Source of the DNA: Bacillota bacterium
GTDB lineage: Bacteria > Bacillota > Sulfobacillia > JAJZYS01 > JAJZLH01
Reading direction: 5' to 3'
Length of the DNA stretch: 64,000 nt
NCBI GenBank assembly: GCA_021850485.1
Contig: JAJZLY010000025.1
Coordinates: forward strand, 124,001-188,000
In this document: piece by piece, positions 41,127 to 48,881 of the stretch
Numbering within the stretch: the first letter of the stretch is position 1
Layout: each line of letters starts with the position of its first letter
Notes under the pieces: model-generated
What the model was told of the DNA's origin: nothing
What the model saw: only the letters and a program-made list of their open reading frames with translations
Databases searched by the model: none
Program-made: the position numbers and the translations under genes

Positions 41127-42053
41127 CTAGCCAGGCCCTGGCGGCCCGGCTCCACGCGCCGTGGCCGTCACCAACTCGGACAGGGGGCCGACCCCAGTTC
41201 CATGGCACCTGGTGCACGGCGTCAGGCCGTCCTTGTCGTCGAACAGGGATCCCCGCCCGCCACAGGCCGAACACGGGACCGCCCTGAGGGCGGCGGGGGT
41301 AGGTGGTACGGCCTGCCGTTCGGCTGCAGCCAAGAAGAACTGCCAGGAGCTGATCGGCTCCGCTTTCTTGGTGCGGCGATGCCGTTCGGCGGCATGCTTC
41401 ACGGCGGCTTGTGCTGCTGACAGGGTGCCGCAGGCTTGGATGAAGGCTGCCGCCTGCTCCGTCTTGGGCACAGCCCTCGGTGCCAACGACCGGACCAGTG
41501 CCACCAGGTCTGCCACTCCCTCCGGCTCCCCACCCGTAGGGCGAACGTCGTCGTCCTGCGTCTGGTTGCCAGTGTGCCGATCCGACACAGACCTGACGAT
41601 GACGGTTGAGTCTTTCTCCCCTGGGTCTTTGCTTAAGCAAGGACCGGACCCCTGGGTCCGGTCTGGAGCGGACATATACTTCCGGTCCTGACCGGACATT
41701 TTTGTCCGGTCAGGAGTATCGATCGGCATGATTTCGTACAGGTTCGGCTGCTGCAGGCCCCGCCGGTGGACCTGCACCAGGTGCTCTTCTTCCAGTTCCT
41801 TCAGCCCGCGCCGCACCTGGCGGTCCGTGCATCCTAGATCGGCGGCCATCGTGGCCTGATCCGGGTGGCACGCCCCGTCCTGCCAGGCGTAGGAGAGCAG
41901 CACGCCGTACAGGACCTTCGCCCCGGAGGAGAGCGTGCGGGACCGCAGAACGCAGTTCGGCACCTGGGTGAACCCGCCGGCCAGCCGCACGTCGGTGCCG
42001 CGGGCGAAGAAGACCGGCGGCTGGTCCCGGTCCTGGTCGACTGTCCTCGGCAT
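41127..42053 (-). CDS. helix-turn-helix replication-type protein with zinc-finger tail
   Basis: Residues about 28-100 form a winged helix (S-S-G-A-K-V-L-Y-G-V-L-L-S-Y-A, then T-D-R-Q-V-R-R-G-L-K-E-L-E), as in HTH_36-type proteins of plasmids and ICEs. The middle is a variable linker. The C-terminus has a DnaJ-like pair C-S-A-C-G-G-R-G and C-T-R-C-H-G-T-G. This resembles replication-initiation or helper proteins of mobile elements, but the exact role is inference. ATG 42053 follows GGGAG at 9 bases. An intrinsic terminator lies 35 bases upstream. A 50-bp segment of this gene (41581-41630) recurs at 62981. Confidence 0.7.
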   Translation of the reverse strand: MPRTVDQDRDQPPVFFARGTDVRLAGGFTQVPNCVLRSRTLSSGAKVLYGVLLSYAWQDGACHPDQATMAADLGCTDRQVRRGLKELEEEHLVQVHRRGLQQPNLYEIMPIDTPDRTKMSGQDRKYMSAPDRTQGSGPCLSKDPGEKDSTVIVRSVSDRHTGNQTQDDDVRPTGGEPEGVADLVALVRSLAPRAVPKTEQAAAFIQACGTLSAAQAAVKHAAERHRRTKKAEPISSWQFFLAAAERQAVPPTPAALRAVPCSACGGRGSLFDDKDGLTPCTRCHGTGVGPLSELVTATARGAGPPGPG

Positions 42054-42081
42054 GACATCAGACTCCCTTCTCTGGCCAACG

Positions 42082-42107
42082 AAAAAAGGCCGCCCGTGTG
42101 GGCGGCC
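42082..42107 (-). terminator. terminator/attenuator just upstream of the HTH gene
   Basis: Read on the minus strand, an 8-bp perfect stem (42107-42100 with 42095-42088, loop of 4) is followed by six T residues (42087-42082). It sits between any upstream promoter and the HTH start at 42053, leaving no room for a promoter after it. It may attenuate the HTH gene. The rest of 42108-42361 shows no gene. Confidence 0.7.
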
Positions 42108-42361
42108 TCTTGTTGATTCGCTTCCAGTAGGTGTTTGTGAAGAGAGGAGCCCATGCGGTTGGTCTTGGGTCGCCCATCTACCGAGAGCCCGAGTCCTTCC
42201 TCCGTCGAACCGTTCCGGGCTCGGGCATCGTCGGCAGCGGCGAACTCAAGAGTGCTCCCTTCTTGTTGCCGAGTGACCACCCGAACGCCTTAGGGAGGAA
42301 CGGTAATTGTTGGGTGGAATACGTCCCTCATCCTAAATATGAAGTCAGGAGTTGATGGCTG

Positions 42362-42844
42362 GTGGCGGACCCGACTGAGAGGGGTCTCATTGAGATCATC
42401 GGCCATGAGCATGAGCACGTGCGTGCGGCAGAGGTTTCCGAGTTCCTCCGGAATTACAAAGCCACGTATACCGCCATCCAGTCTTCGTGGATGGTGAACG
42501 AATTCAGCCTCCCCGCTCTCCAGGATGAAGCGACTCGTGCACATCTTCAGGAGTTGTCAACTGCCTACCTTGATGATTTCAGGGTCAGAAATGGACCCTG
42601 GGCCAAGCAGGATGCCTTTCGGTCGGTACTGGTGAGGGACGATCTGTTTCTCCTCAGGTTCACGACCGAGAGCCCCTACGTATTTTTGTTCGACGCATCT
42701 ATTGTGGCAGGAGTTCTGGCCGTGCTTCTCTGCGGAGGAGAGTTTGAGTTGACCCTCGTACCTCCCCGTGTTCGCGTCCGCCAGTCTAAGTCGCTGGGCG
42801 AAGCTCTTGAGGATCTGAAGCGTGCTTGGCGACACAGACGGTAG
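42362..42844 (+). CDS. hypothetical protein, 160 residues
   Basis: No family is recognised. The protein has a helical first half with F-L-R-N-Y-K-A-T-Y-T-A and a hydrophobic segment (V-F-L-F-D-A-S-I-V-A-G-V-L-A-V-L-L) that is too marginal to call a membrane helix. GTG 42362 has AGGAG 11 bases upstream. It is the only plus-strand gene of the defence block and converges on the CD-NTase genes. Confidence 0.55.
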   Translation: MADPTERGLIEIIGHEHEHVRAAEVSEFLRNYKATYTAIQSSWMVNEFSLPALQDEATRAHLQELSTAYLDDFRVRNGPWAKQDAFRSVLVRDDLFLLRFTTESPYVFLFDASIVAGVLAVLLCGGEFELTLVPPRVRVRQSKSLGEALEDLKRAWRHRR

Positions 42845-42935
42845 ACAGCCCTGTCCCGGACCCTCCTGGAGGCCAGCCTGTCCCCTTGATTCTTAACCAA
42901 GGGACTGTCTACCAGCCAGGGGGGCCCGGGACAAG
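42838..42935. other. structured intergenic region with interleaved inverted repeats
   Basis: GGTAGACAG (42840-42848) is complementary to CTGTCTACC (42905-42913), and TGTCCCGG (42852-42859) to CCGGGACA (42926-42933). The pairs interleave (A-B-A'-B'), a pseudoknot-type order. A further hairpin (GTCCCCTTG with CAAGGGAC) lies inside at about 42879-42904. It separates the convergent hypothetical gene and the first CD-NTase and may act as a terminator for both. Confidence 0.5.
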
Positions 42936-42950
42936 AACGGAATGCCAGCG

Positions 42951-43835
42951 CTAGGGGTAGTACATGCCGAAAATGTGGCGATAGATCTCGTGCATCTTCG
43001 CAAAGTCACCTTCCGCGGCAGCGGCTTCTGCCCTCAAGCATCTGTCGTATGCAGATCCGACTTTACTGATGGCCGCCGCACGAGAAGTCTCAGTTAGATA
43101 AGCACTGACCTTGCCATCGGTTCCGGCGGGATCACTCAGTTCATATCTAAGCCTATCCCGAGCCTTGTCAAAAAAGTAGCAGGTGTTCTGCCAGTCCGAC
43201 TGCATGTTGAGGTGCGACCACCACGAGGACCCAAAAATCGACCAGGCAAGAACCTCAAGATGGAACGAGCGTAAGGGGCTGTTCGCGGCTTGATTCCATG
43301 CCTTGAGTTGTTTGATGCAAGGCACCAGGCGGCCCTCATGGAGCCCGTTGACCAGGGCTGAGAGTTCGACGTGCTTCTTAGGATTCGTCTCGATCCACTT
43401 GTCACCCCCCGAGTCGCAAATGTCCCAAGTGGGCTCCAAACCGGAGCTGTTCCACCAGGGTCGGCGAAACGCGGGGACCACATCAACAAGAAAGTCGCTG
43501 AAGGAGACAGTTACGGCTTGCCCATTGCGGCTGATGCGTGGCGTCCGCGGATATGTTAGCATCAGTGCCTTCCGCGTGAGTTCCAGTACGGCTCGGGCGT
43601 GGCGGGCCCGGTAGCCATCATCCAGGACGACAACAATGTCTATGTCGGCCTTCGTGAGCGGTGCTATCAAGGTCTGTCGACGATACGACCCAGTCAGAAA
43701 GTCATCAACGACGGTGAGCTGGCTGGCTACAGCTTGTCGGACATTTCGTTGCCTGGTTGCTACCGTTTCATCTTGCAGGTCTGTGAGGTTGAGGTTGTGG
43801 CGCAATTGCTCAAATGCCTGCCTTCGTGTCAGCAT
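42951..43835 (-). CDS. CD-NTase (cGAS/DncV-like nucleotidyltransferase) 1
   Basis: A SMODS-type nucleotidyltransferase expected to make a cyclic nucleotide on phage sensing. The active site reads G49-S50-Y, D64-I-D66 in K-A-D-I-D-I-V-V-V, and D117 in F-L-V-D-V-V-P-A-F. The C-terminal half ends with S-D-P-A-G followed by a K-V-S-A-Y-L helix, as in CD-NTase C-domains. At 294 residues it is compact. ATG 43835 follows GGAG. It lies 66 bases downstream of the second CD-NTase in the same direction. Confidence 0.85.
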   Translation of the reverse strand: MLTRRQAFEQLRHNLNLTDLQDETVATRQRNVRQAVASQLTVVDDFLTGSYRRQTLIAPLTKADIDIVVVLDDGYRARHARAVLELTRKALMLTYPRTPRISRNGQAVTVSFSDFLVDVVPAFRRPWWNSSGLEPTWDICDSGGDKWIETNPKKHVELSALVNGLHEGRLVPCIKQLKAWNQAANSPLRSFHLEVLAWSIFGSSWWSHLNMQSDWQNTCYFFDKARDRLRYELSDPAGTDGKVSAYLTETSRAAAISKVGSAYDRCLRAEAAAAEGDFAKMHEIYRHIFGMYYP

Positions 43836-43901
43836 CCGCTTCCCACTCCGATTACCATAGACTCGGCATCCACCCCTCTAGTGGTGTTGGTGATAGGCAC
43901 A

Positions 43902-44771
43902 CTAAGCTGGAAACTCCTCTCCCAATTCGATACGCCAGAGCCGCTTGGCCTCAGTGTGATTGCCTCGGGCCTCCATGAGTAGGGCCAGTTTCGCACGCGC
44001 CAAGGCTTCACTGAACCTCGACTCCAGGGCCAACCGATCAATCTCGGTAAGGTAGCCGTCGAGATTTCCGGAGTGGCCAGCTGGGTCCGCACACGTGACC
44101 CGCCTGGACGCCGCTTCGAAAAAGCACTTCAGGTTATCCCGATGGTTGGAGTCGACCGCCTTAAACATCTTCGCCACCATAACTTCTAGATGGTATGGCT
44201 CAAAACGGCGGCTGTGAACGACGTTCCACCGCCGAGCCAGTTTGACCAGAGGCGTGAGGTTGGTGCCAACGGATGCATGTCGTGCTGAGTACCATTTGGC
44301 CTGATACTCGGGGTCTGTGGTCATCCAGTTGCCGTCGCCTTTCGGTAAAGCGAATCCGCCATCACGCCACTTAAAGACAGGCGCGATGTCGACATGAGCG
44401 CCGGACGTATAGAACAGCCGAACGGCCTGACCTCTTGCACCGATCTTCTTGATCGATGTCTTGGCGTTCAATGCCATTCGGATCCGTTGAAGGAAGACAT
44501 CGGACTCGGAGCGATATTGTTCAAAGATCCCTTCCCTGTTAACGAATACAGCCATCACGTCGATGTCCTGAACGGGTCGAATGATGGTTCCCCGAGCCGC
44601 AGAGCCAATTAGGATGACTCGACTAAGGGGTAGCGTGCTCGATGCGGGGAAGGCCTTGCGCAAGTTTCTCTCAGTGGCTTGCCGCTTATCAGAAATGTCT
44701 TGTTTCTGCGAATCTGTAGGGCTGATCGCTTCCAGAAACGCCGCGAACGCCTGGGCCGTCGTGAGTGCCAC
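43902..44771 (-). CDS. CD-NTase (cGAS/DncV-like nucleotidyltransferase) 2
   Basis: A second, diverged relative of the same fold: G56-S57-A-A-R-G, D69-I-D71 in V-Q-D-I-D-V-M-A-V-F, and D128 in A-H-V-D-I-A-P-V-F. The C-terminal part has A-D-P-A-G-H-S-G-N-L-D-G-Y-L, matching the D-P-A-G region of the neighbour, so the two are paralogues. GTG 44771 shares one base with the stop of the SLATT gene (TAGTG), implying coupled translation. Which of the two makes the signal, or whether both do, cannot be told from sequence. Confidence 0.85.
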   Translation of the reverse strand: MALTTAQAFAAFLEAISPTDSQKQDISDKRQATERNLRKAFPASSTLPLSRVILIGSAARGTIIRPVQDIDVMAVFVNREGIFEQYRSESDVFLQRIRMALNAKTSIKKIGARGQAVRLFYTSGAHVDIAPVFKWRDGGFALPKGDGNWMTTDPEYQAKWYSARHASVGTNLTPLVKLARRWNVVHSRRFEPYHLEVMVAKMFKAVDSNHRDNLKCFFEAASRRVTCADPAGHSGNLDGYLTEIDRLALESRFSEALARAKLALLMEARGNHTEAKRLWRIELGEEFPA

Positions 44772-45307
44772 TACTGATCGACCCGGAATCGCTGCGACCC
44801 GCCGTCAATTTGCCTCTTTGCCCTTTGCCAAGCGCGGGAAGAGGTGATCTCCGACTCATGGTTGAGCTTCTGAAGCCGCCTGACCAGTTCACTTAGCTGC
44901 TGACGAGCCTCAGTGTCTGATAGAGCAACAAGATCGACATGGAGGAAGATGCGGCTGTCTTGCTGGAGTGCTCGGTACGCGTTGGCGGCAGCGGACGCCT
45001 TTGCTTTTCCATGTCGCGGCCCGATCGACGCGGCAACAGCTCCAACAGCTGCCGCCAGTAATGCGATCCATCCCGCCCAGGTCCTCGACAAGATCGTGGA
45101 AAGGCCGGTGACTCCTGCGACGGCCGCCAGCACTGCCGAGGTAATCCCTAACCACTGCTCCCAGAAACCCCAGTGTTTCGCAAACTCGAATTGACACTCG
45201 GAAGCATATGTTGCCGACTCCTCAACGCGCTCGGCCTCTCGGCGGATCTCGTCCCGGTGCGCCGACAATATTTCTGGAGGTGTCTTCCCCTCTTGGTCGT
45301 CCGCCAT
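44771..45307 (-). CDS. SLATT-domain 2-TM effector
   Basis: SLATT proteins are predicted pore-forming effectors linked to SMODS nucleotidyltransferases. After a charged helical N-region, the conserved F-W-E-Q-W-L-G-I-T-S-A-V-L-A-A segment begins TM1 (about 49-72). TM2 follows at about 77-97, and the post-TM helix has the typical A-Y-R-A-L-Q-Q-D-S-R-I. At 178 residues it is normal. ATG 45307 follows AGGGG at 7 bases. Activation by a nucleotide made by the adjacent CD-NTase is the expected but untested mechanism. Confidence 0.85.
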   Translation of the reverse strand: MADDQEGKTPPEILSAHRDEIRREAERVEESATYASECQFEFAKHWGFWEQWLGITSAVLAAVAGVTGLSTILSRTWAGWIALLAAAVGAVAASIGPRHGKAKASAAANAYRALQQDSRIFLHVDLVALSDTEARQQLSELVRRLQKLNHESEITSSRAWQRAKRQIDGGSQRFRVDQ

Positions 45308-45325
45308 GAGGCCACCCCTCTCCCG

Positions 45326-46042
45326 TTAGCTGTTGAGAAAGCCACGCACATGAGCTTCCATAGCCGCCGCGAACCGCCGGAATGTTAGCGAGGCGCCCGG
45401 AAACGTGACCTCTGTAGGGTCCGACTTAGTAGCTAATGCCAGGCAGCAGCTGTTGTACTTCCGTTCGAGAATAAGCCGTTCACACAGCACCTCGTATCGT
45501 CTTGCGTAGGAAGCGCCCTTAAAGATTGGATCGACTTGGAAATGCCGCTCCGAGTTTCGGACGGGTGTGTGAACCCTTGGGCAGTCTTCAAACAAGAAGA
45601 CGTAGCCTAGGAAGGGCGCTGGATGCTGTCCGAGCCGGCCTTCCCGAAAAGCTGTCCAAATATCCTCGGCGTTCCCAATCGCCTCTTCGGTTCGGTTGTT
45701 GAAATTATTACCGAAACTCGGACCCACCTGCGACTTCAACTCAACCGCAAGCACAAGCTTACCGTCCACCACCGCGACGAGATCCCACTTCTTCTCTGGA
45801 CGGTAATAGCCTGGCAGCTCCAAGGCGCTCTGGGTGCTCACATGTTTGGAGTTAAGGCCCGCCGCCACCAGAACACTGGTAAGCAAGGTCGCAATGGCAC
45901 CCATATGGGTGCCACCGGTAACAGCTCCGCGAGTACCAGCGTCGGCCTTGCCTGCGCTCATCTGCTTCTGCTGTTGCCGCTGCCGGCCGTGCCAGAAAGC
46001 TTGGACGGCCTCTGAGAACTGCCTGTCGAGGTCGTCTAGCAT
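45326..46042 (-). CDS. PaeR7I/XhoI-type restriction endonuclease
   Basis: The 238-residue protein carries the XhoI/PaeR7I family pattern: G-A-V-T-G-G-T-H-M, then E-L-P-G-Y-Y-R-P-E-K-K-W-D-L-V-A-V. The PD-(D/E)xK core is D87 with E101-L-K103, followed by Q-V-G-P-S-F-G-N-N-F-N-N-R. Family members cut CTCGAG, so that specificity is predicted. Its start overlaps the methyltransferase stop by 7 bases, and the SLATT gene begins 19 bases after its stop, so restriction and CD-NTase genes look like one transcript. Confidence 0.9.
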   Translation of the reverse strand: MLDDLDRQFSEAVQAFWHGRQRQQQKQMSAGKADAGTRGAVTGGTHMGAIATLLTSVLVAAGLNSKHVSTQSALELPGYYRPEKKWDLVAVVDGKLVLAVELKSQVGPSFGNNFNNRTEEAIGNAEDIWTAFREGRLGQHPAPFLGYVFLFEDCPRVHTPVRNSERHFQVDPIFKGASYARRYEVLCERLILERKYNSCCLALATKSDPTEVTFPGASLTFRRFAAAMEAHVRGFLNS

Positions 46043-47781
46043 CCGAACACAGCAGCTCGGTCACCGATTCCATACGCCTCGACGGCAGCACTGGTCGCAG
46101 CCTGGGCATCGCGGGCTTGAAATGCATGGCGCAGCCGTTCGTTCAGCGAGGGGGCGAGAGAGGCGGGATCGGGAACGCGAATCCGTCGGAGGTATTGCGC
46201 CTGAAAACGTAAGGTTCCACCGCGCATTTTCACGCAGTATGCCTCGATGAACAGTTCTGCGACCTTGGATAGAAGTAGTCCGCCAAGTACCTCCAGGTCC
46301 CAAAGGTCGGAGGTCAAGTAGTAGAGGTTGTGGTGAGGGTAGGTCTTTCCAACGTCGAGCGTCGGATTGCTCATGAGCTTCATGTCAGGGAAGTAGAGTT
46401 TGTCTTGTCGGATCAGTCGGTGGTTGACCCGGTCAATCGTCCGGTACCAGTTCTTCGCCTTGTTTCGAACGATGTGCCGCCGCTCTAAAGCGTCACGTCG
46501 CGCCTCCAGATACTGCCGCAACCTTGGGTAGACATCGAGATCGACAAGGTTGCCGTTCGCTTGCCAGGGATTCACAAGGTAGTGGCCCGACCAATTCACC
46601 ACTCCGCCTCGGGTGTCTTCGGACATGGCGAGGGGGAGCAATCGCTCAGGCTCGACCACACTTGCGTCCTGGGTAACATAGACACGGTCGGCTCCCGTTG
46701 CCACCCCGATGCCGACCTTGGTGCCCGTGTACTCATCCTCCAAAGGACGGTACCGCTCCTCCAGATGGCGGAGTAGCTCGAGTCGATGCGACTGGAGCGA
46801 CGGCCAGGGACTGCTGCCCTTAACCCAGTCGGCAACCCTTGTCGCGGAAAAACCTGGCACGTCACCTTGTCCCCGATCGGCCAAATCAATGACACCATCC
46901 GCAAGGTTCCTGCCGCCTGGCGCTGGCCCGGCGGTCGCTCCGCCACTGGCAACGAGGGTACTGCCTTGCGGGGCTCGCCTGATGGTGATTACAGCCGGGT
47001 AGGCTGACACGTTCTCCTCGAAGGCGGGCGCCTCGTGCATCTCGATGACCGCCTCCATGCTGTACCCGGCAGAGATGAGGCGCCGGAGCTCAACACCATA
47101 TGCACTCCTCATCCACCTGTCAGCACAGATGAAACCAAGTGCCCCGCCTTGCCTCAACTGACGGAGCCCCGCTTCAAAGAACCCGATGTAGATGTCGCCT
47201 CTGCCAATCATCGTCGGGAGTACTCGTCGATAGCGAGCGAACACACCAGCTGGGAGATCGTCGTATCGGATATACGGTGGATTGCCAACGACGAAGTCAG
47301 CACTGCGATCCTTCGAAGCGTTCAATAGATAGTCTCCGGTTGTCACCCAACCTTCAGCAACCTCATGCGCCTGACGCGCCGGTGCGCCGTGTTTGAGTAA
47401 CTCCCTCGTCGCTAGATCAACCAGCCGACGCGCTGCGGAAGCATCAATCTCATAGGCATGGAGTGCATGCTCCACGTCGGTCAACTGGTGACCATGGGCC
47501 TCGAGAGAGACAAGGAGCCGCCGGATCATCGGTAGAAGAAATGCCCCTTCTCCAGCCGCTGGCTCCACGGCGTATCGCTCTGCGAGGTCGTGAGACGATC
47601 GGTAGCCAACTAGGTCGAGAATCAGGTCAACGACCCACGGCTTGGTGTACACAACGCCCCTTAGGTCTCTAGCCGGGGCTAGAGCCGCCTGGGACCTGTG
47701 GTTGCCCGGGCCATCTCCGAAGAGATCGCGGTCTGGCTCCGCCAAGGCAATATGGGCCGCTGTCTCCACTGCGCCTATCAC
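46036..47781 (-). CDS. N6-adenine DNA methyltransferase of the PaeR7I-type system
   Basis: The SAM motif V-E-P-A-A-G-E-G-A-F-L lies near residues 72-82 and the catalytic N-P-P-Y at 167-170, the gamma-class order seen in M.PaeR7I and TaqI/Eco57I-type enzymes. A long C-terminal target-recognition region follows (to residue 581), with W-Y-R-T-I-D and Y-L-R-R-I-R segments. It should protect the sites cut by its partner. GTG 47781 or GTG 47769 is the start; the latter has GGGGTGA better spaced. Confidence 0.9.
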   Translation of the reverse strand: MIGAVETAAHIALAEPDRDLFGDGPGNHRSQAALAPARDLRGVVYTKPWVVDLILDLVGYRSSHDLAERYAVEPAAGEGAFLLPMIRRLLVSLEAHGHQLTDVEHALHAYEIDASAARRLVDLATRELLKHGAPARQAHEVAEGWVTTGDYLLNASKDRSADFVVGNPPYIRYDDLPAGVFARYRRVLPTMIGRGDIYIGFFEAGLRQLRQGGALGFICADRWMRSAYGVELRRLISAGYSMEAVIEMHEAPAFEENVSAYPAVITIRRAPQGSTLVASGGATAGPAPGGRNLADGVIDLADRGQGDVPGFSATRVADWVKGSSPWPSLQSHRLELLRHLEERYRPLEDEYTGTKVGIGVATGADRVYVTQDASVVEPERLLPLAMSEDTRGGVVNWSGHYLVNPWQANGNLVDLDVYPRLRQYLEARRDALERRHIVRNKAKNWYRTIDRVNHRLIRQDKLYFPDMKLMSNPTLDVGKTYPHHNLYYLTSDLWDLEVLGGLLLSKVAELFIEAYCVKMRGGTLRFQAQYLRRIRVPDPASLAPSLNERLRHAFQARDAQAATSAAVEAYGIGDRAAVFGC

Positions 47782-47989
47782 CCCGATCCGCCGTCATCAG
47801 AAGCATTCAAAGATCTGGGCGACCTTTTCTGGGAACCAGGTGTGGCCCTTTCCAAGATAGCGCGTTCCACAAGTACCAGCCGATCGCCTGCCAGCCAGAC
47901 CTTCTGTCACATCCTCGAGGTAACCACACTGATATCGACCAGAGGTGACTCAACGGGTCCGGACTTTCTGACGACATGGTGACGTCGGC

Positions 47990-48760
47990 TTAGTCCGTTT
48001 GCGCTGGGGTTGCTCCCGCCAGTTCCCGCTGCATTGCCTTCTTGAGCTTCTCTAGGTCATCGGCGATTCCGACCTCCAGCCGCTGTCTCTCCTCATACCC
48101 GCTGGTGCCGTTGTATTGCTCAAACCGACTGCTGGCCAGGTATCGTCCCATGTGCACGCTTATTGCGCGACAGATCTCGTCGACATCGTGAGAAAGAAAC
48201 AGGCCAGAGCGCAGGCAAAGGTTGCGAGCCTGCTCGAAGGCTCGCCGCGCCTCCAACTTCTGGCGTTCACGCAGAAGGATCTGGAGCTTAGACTGAACCG
48301 CTCTAGGAAGTGGCTTGGCCCAACACGCACAGACCTGCTCGCGCTCCCTCTTGGAGATACCACGTTCCCGAAGATAGATCTCCGCCTCTTCAGCAGACAG
48401 AACGGAGAAATCCGGGTATTCGACGAAGCCGTAGAGGCCCATCATGAGCGACTGTGCCTCCAGGAATGTGCGGTAAATTGCCGGATAGTTCGCGTGGCGC
48501 TCGGCCGTGAATAGGCCAAAGTCCTTGAGGCGCTTCTGGTACTCAAAGTCCAAGGTCATCTCGAGGACAGAAACTTGCTTTCTGAGTTCCGCCTCGAACG
48601 CTGCCTGAGAGAGATCTAGCCGATGTTTGTACGCCTCAAGCTTCTTGTCAAATAGGCTATCTACCGCGGCAAGGGCCGTAGCTCTAAAGAGCAGGAGCCC
48701 AAGCGCGGCCAGAATACTGACTCCACCGAGGTAACTGAGGATAGTCTGAGCCACGTTCAT
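47990..48760 (-). CDS. membrane-anchored coiled-coil protein of unknown function
   Basis: Residues about 7-30 form one N-terminal membrane helix (I-L-S-Y-L-G-G-V-S-I-L-A-A-L-G-L-L-L). A long charged helical region follows (F-D-K-K-L-E-A-Y-K-H-R-L-D-L-S to about 90), then a globular helical part with three Cys residues (C-A-C-W and C-L). No family is recognised. It lies 208 bases upstream of the methyltransferase in the same direction, so it may be part of the defence block. Confidence 0.6.
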   Translation of the reverse strand: MNVAQTILSYLGGVSILAALGLLLFRATALAAVDSLFDKKLEAYKHRLDLSQAAFEAELRKQVSVLEMTLDFEYQKRLKDFGLFTAERHANYPAIYRTFLEAQSLMMGLYGFVEYPDFSVLSAEEAEIYLRERGISKREREQVCACWAKPLPRAVQSKLQILLRERQKLEARRAFEQARNLCLRSGLFLSHDVDEICRAISVHMGRYLASSRFEQYNGTSGYEERQRLEVGIADDLEKLKKAMQRELAGATPAQTD

Positions 48761-48881
48761 CTTGGAATCGTTCGCCGCAGAGCGCTATTCCCCCGTCGGG
48801 TCGTCTCGGCACCAGACAGGGCTGAGACTTAATATCGGTGCCTCGCTTGTGCCTGCCGCCGAGGCTGGGTTGCAGCGTTGG

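Noticed and set aside
41008-41640. N-terminal extension of the EAL protein to 465 residues
   Set aside because: The extra 211 codons are antisense to the HTH gene and show no family features; ATG 41007 gives a normal EAL start.
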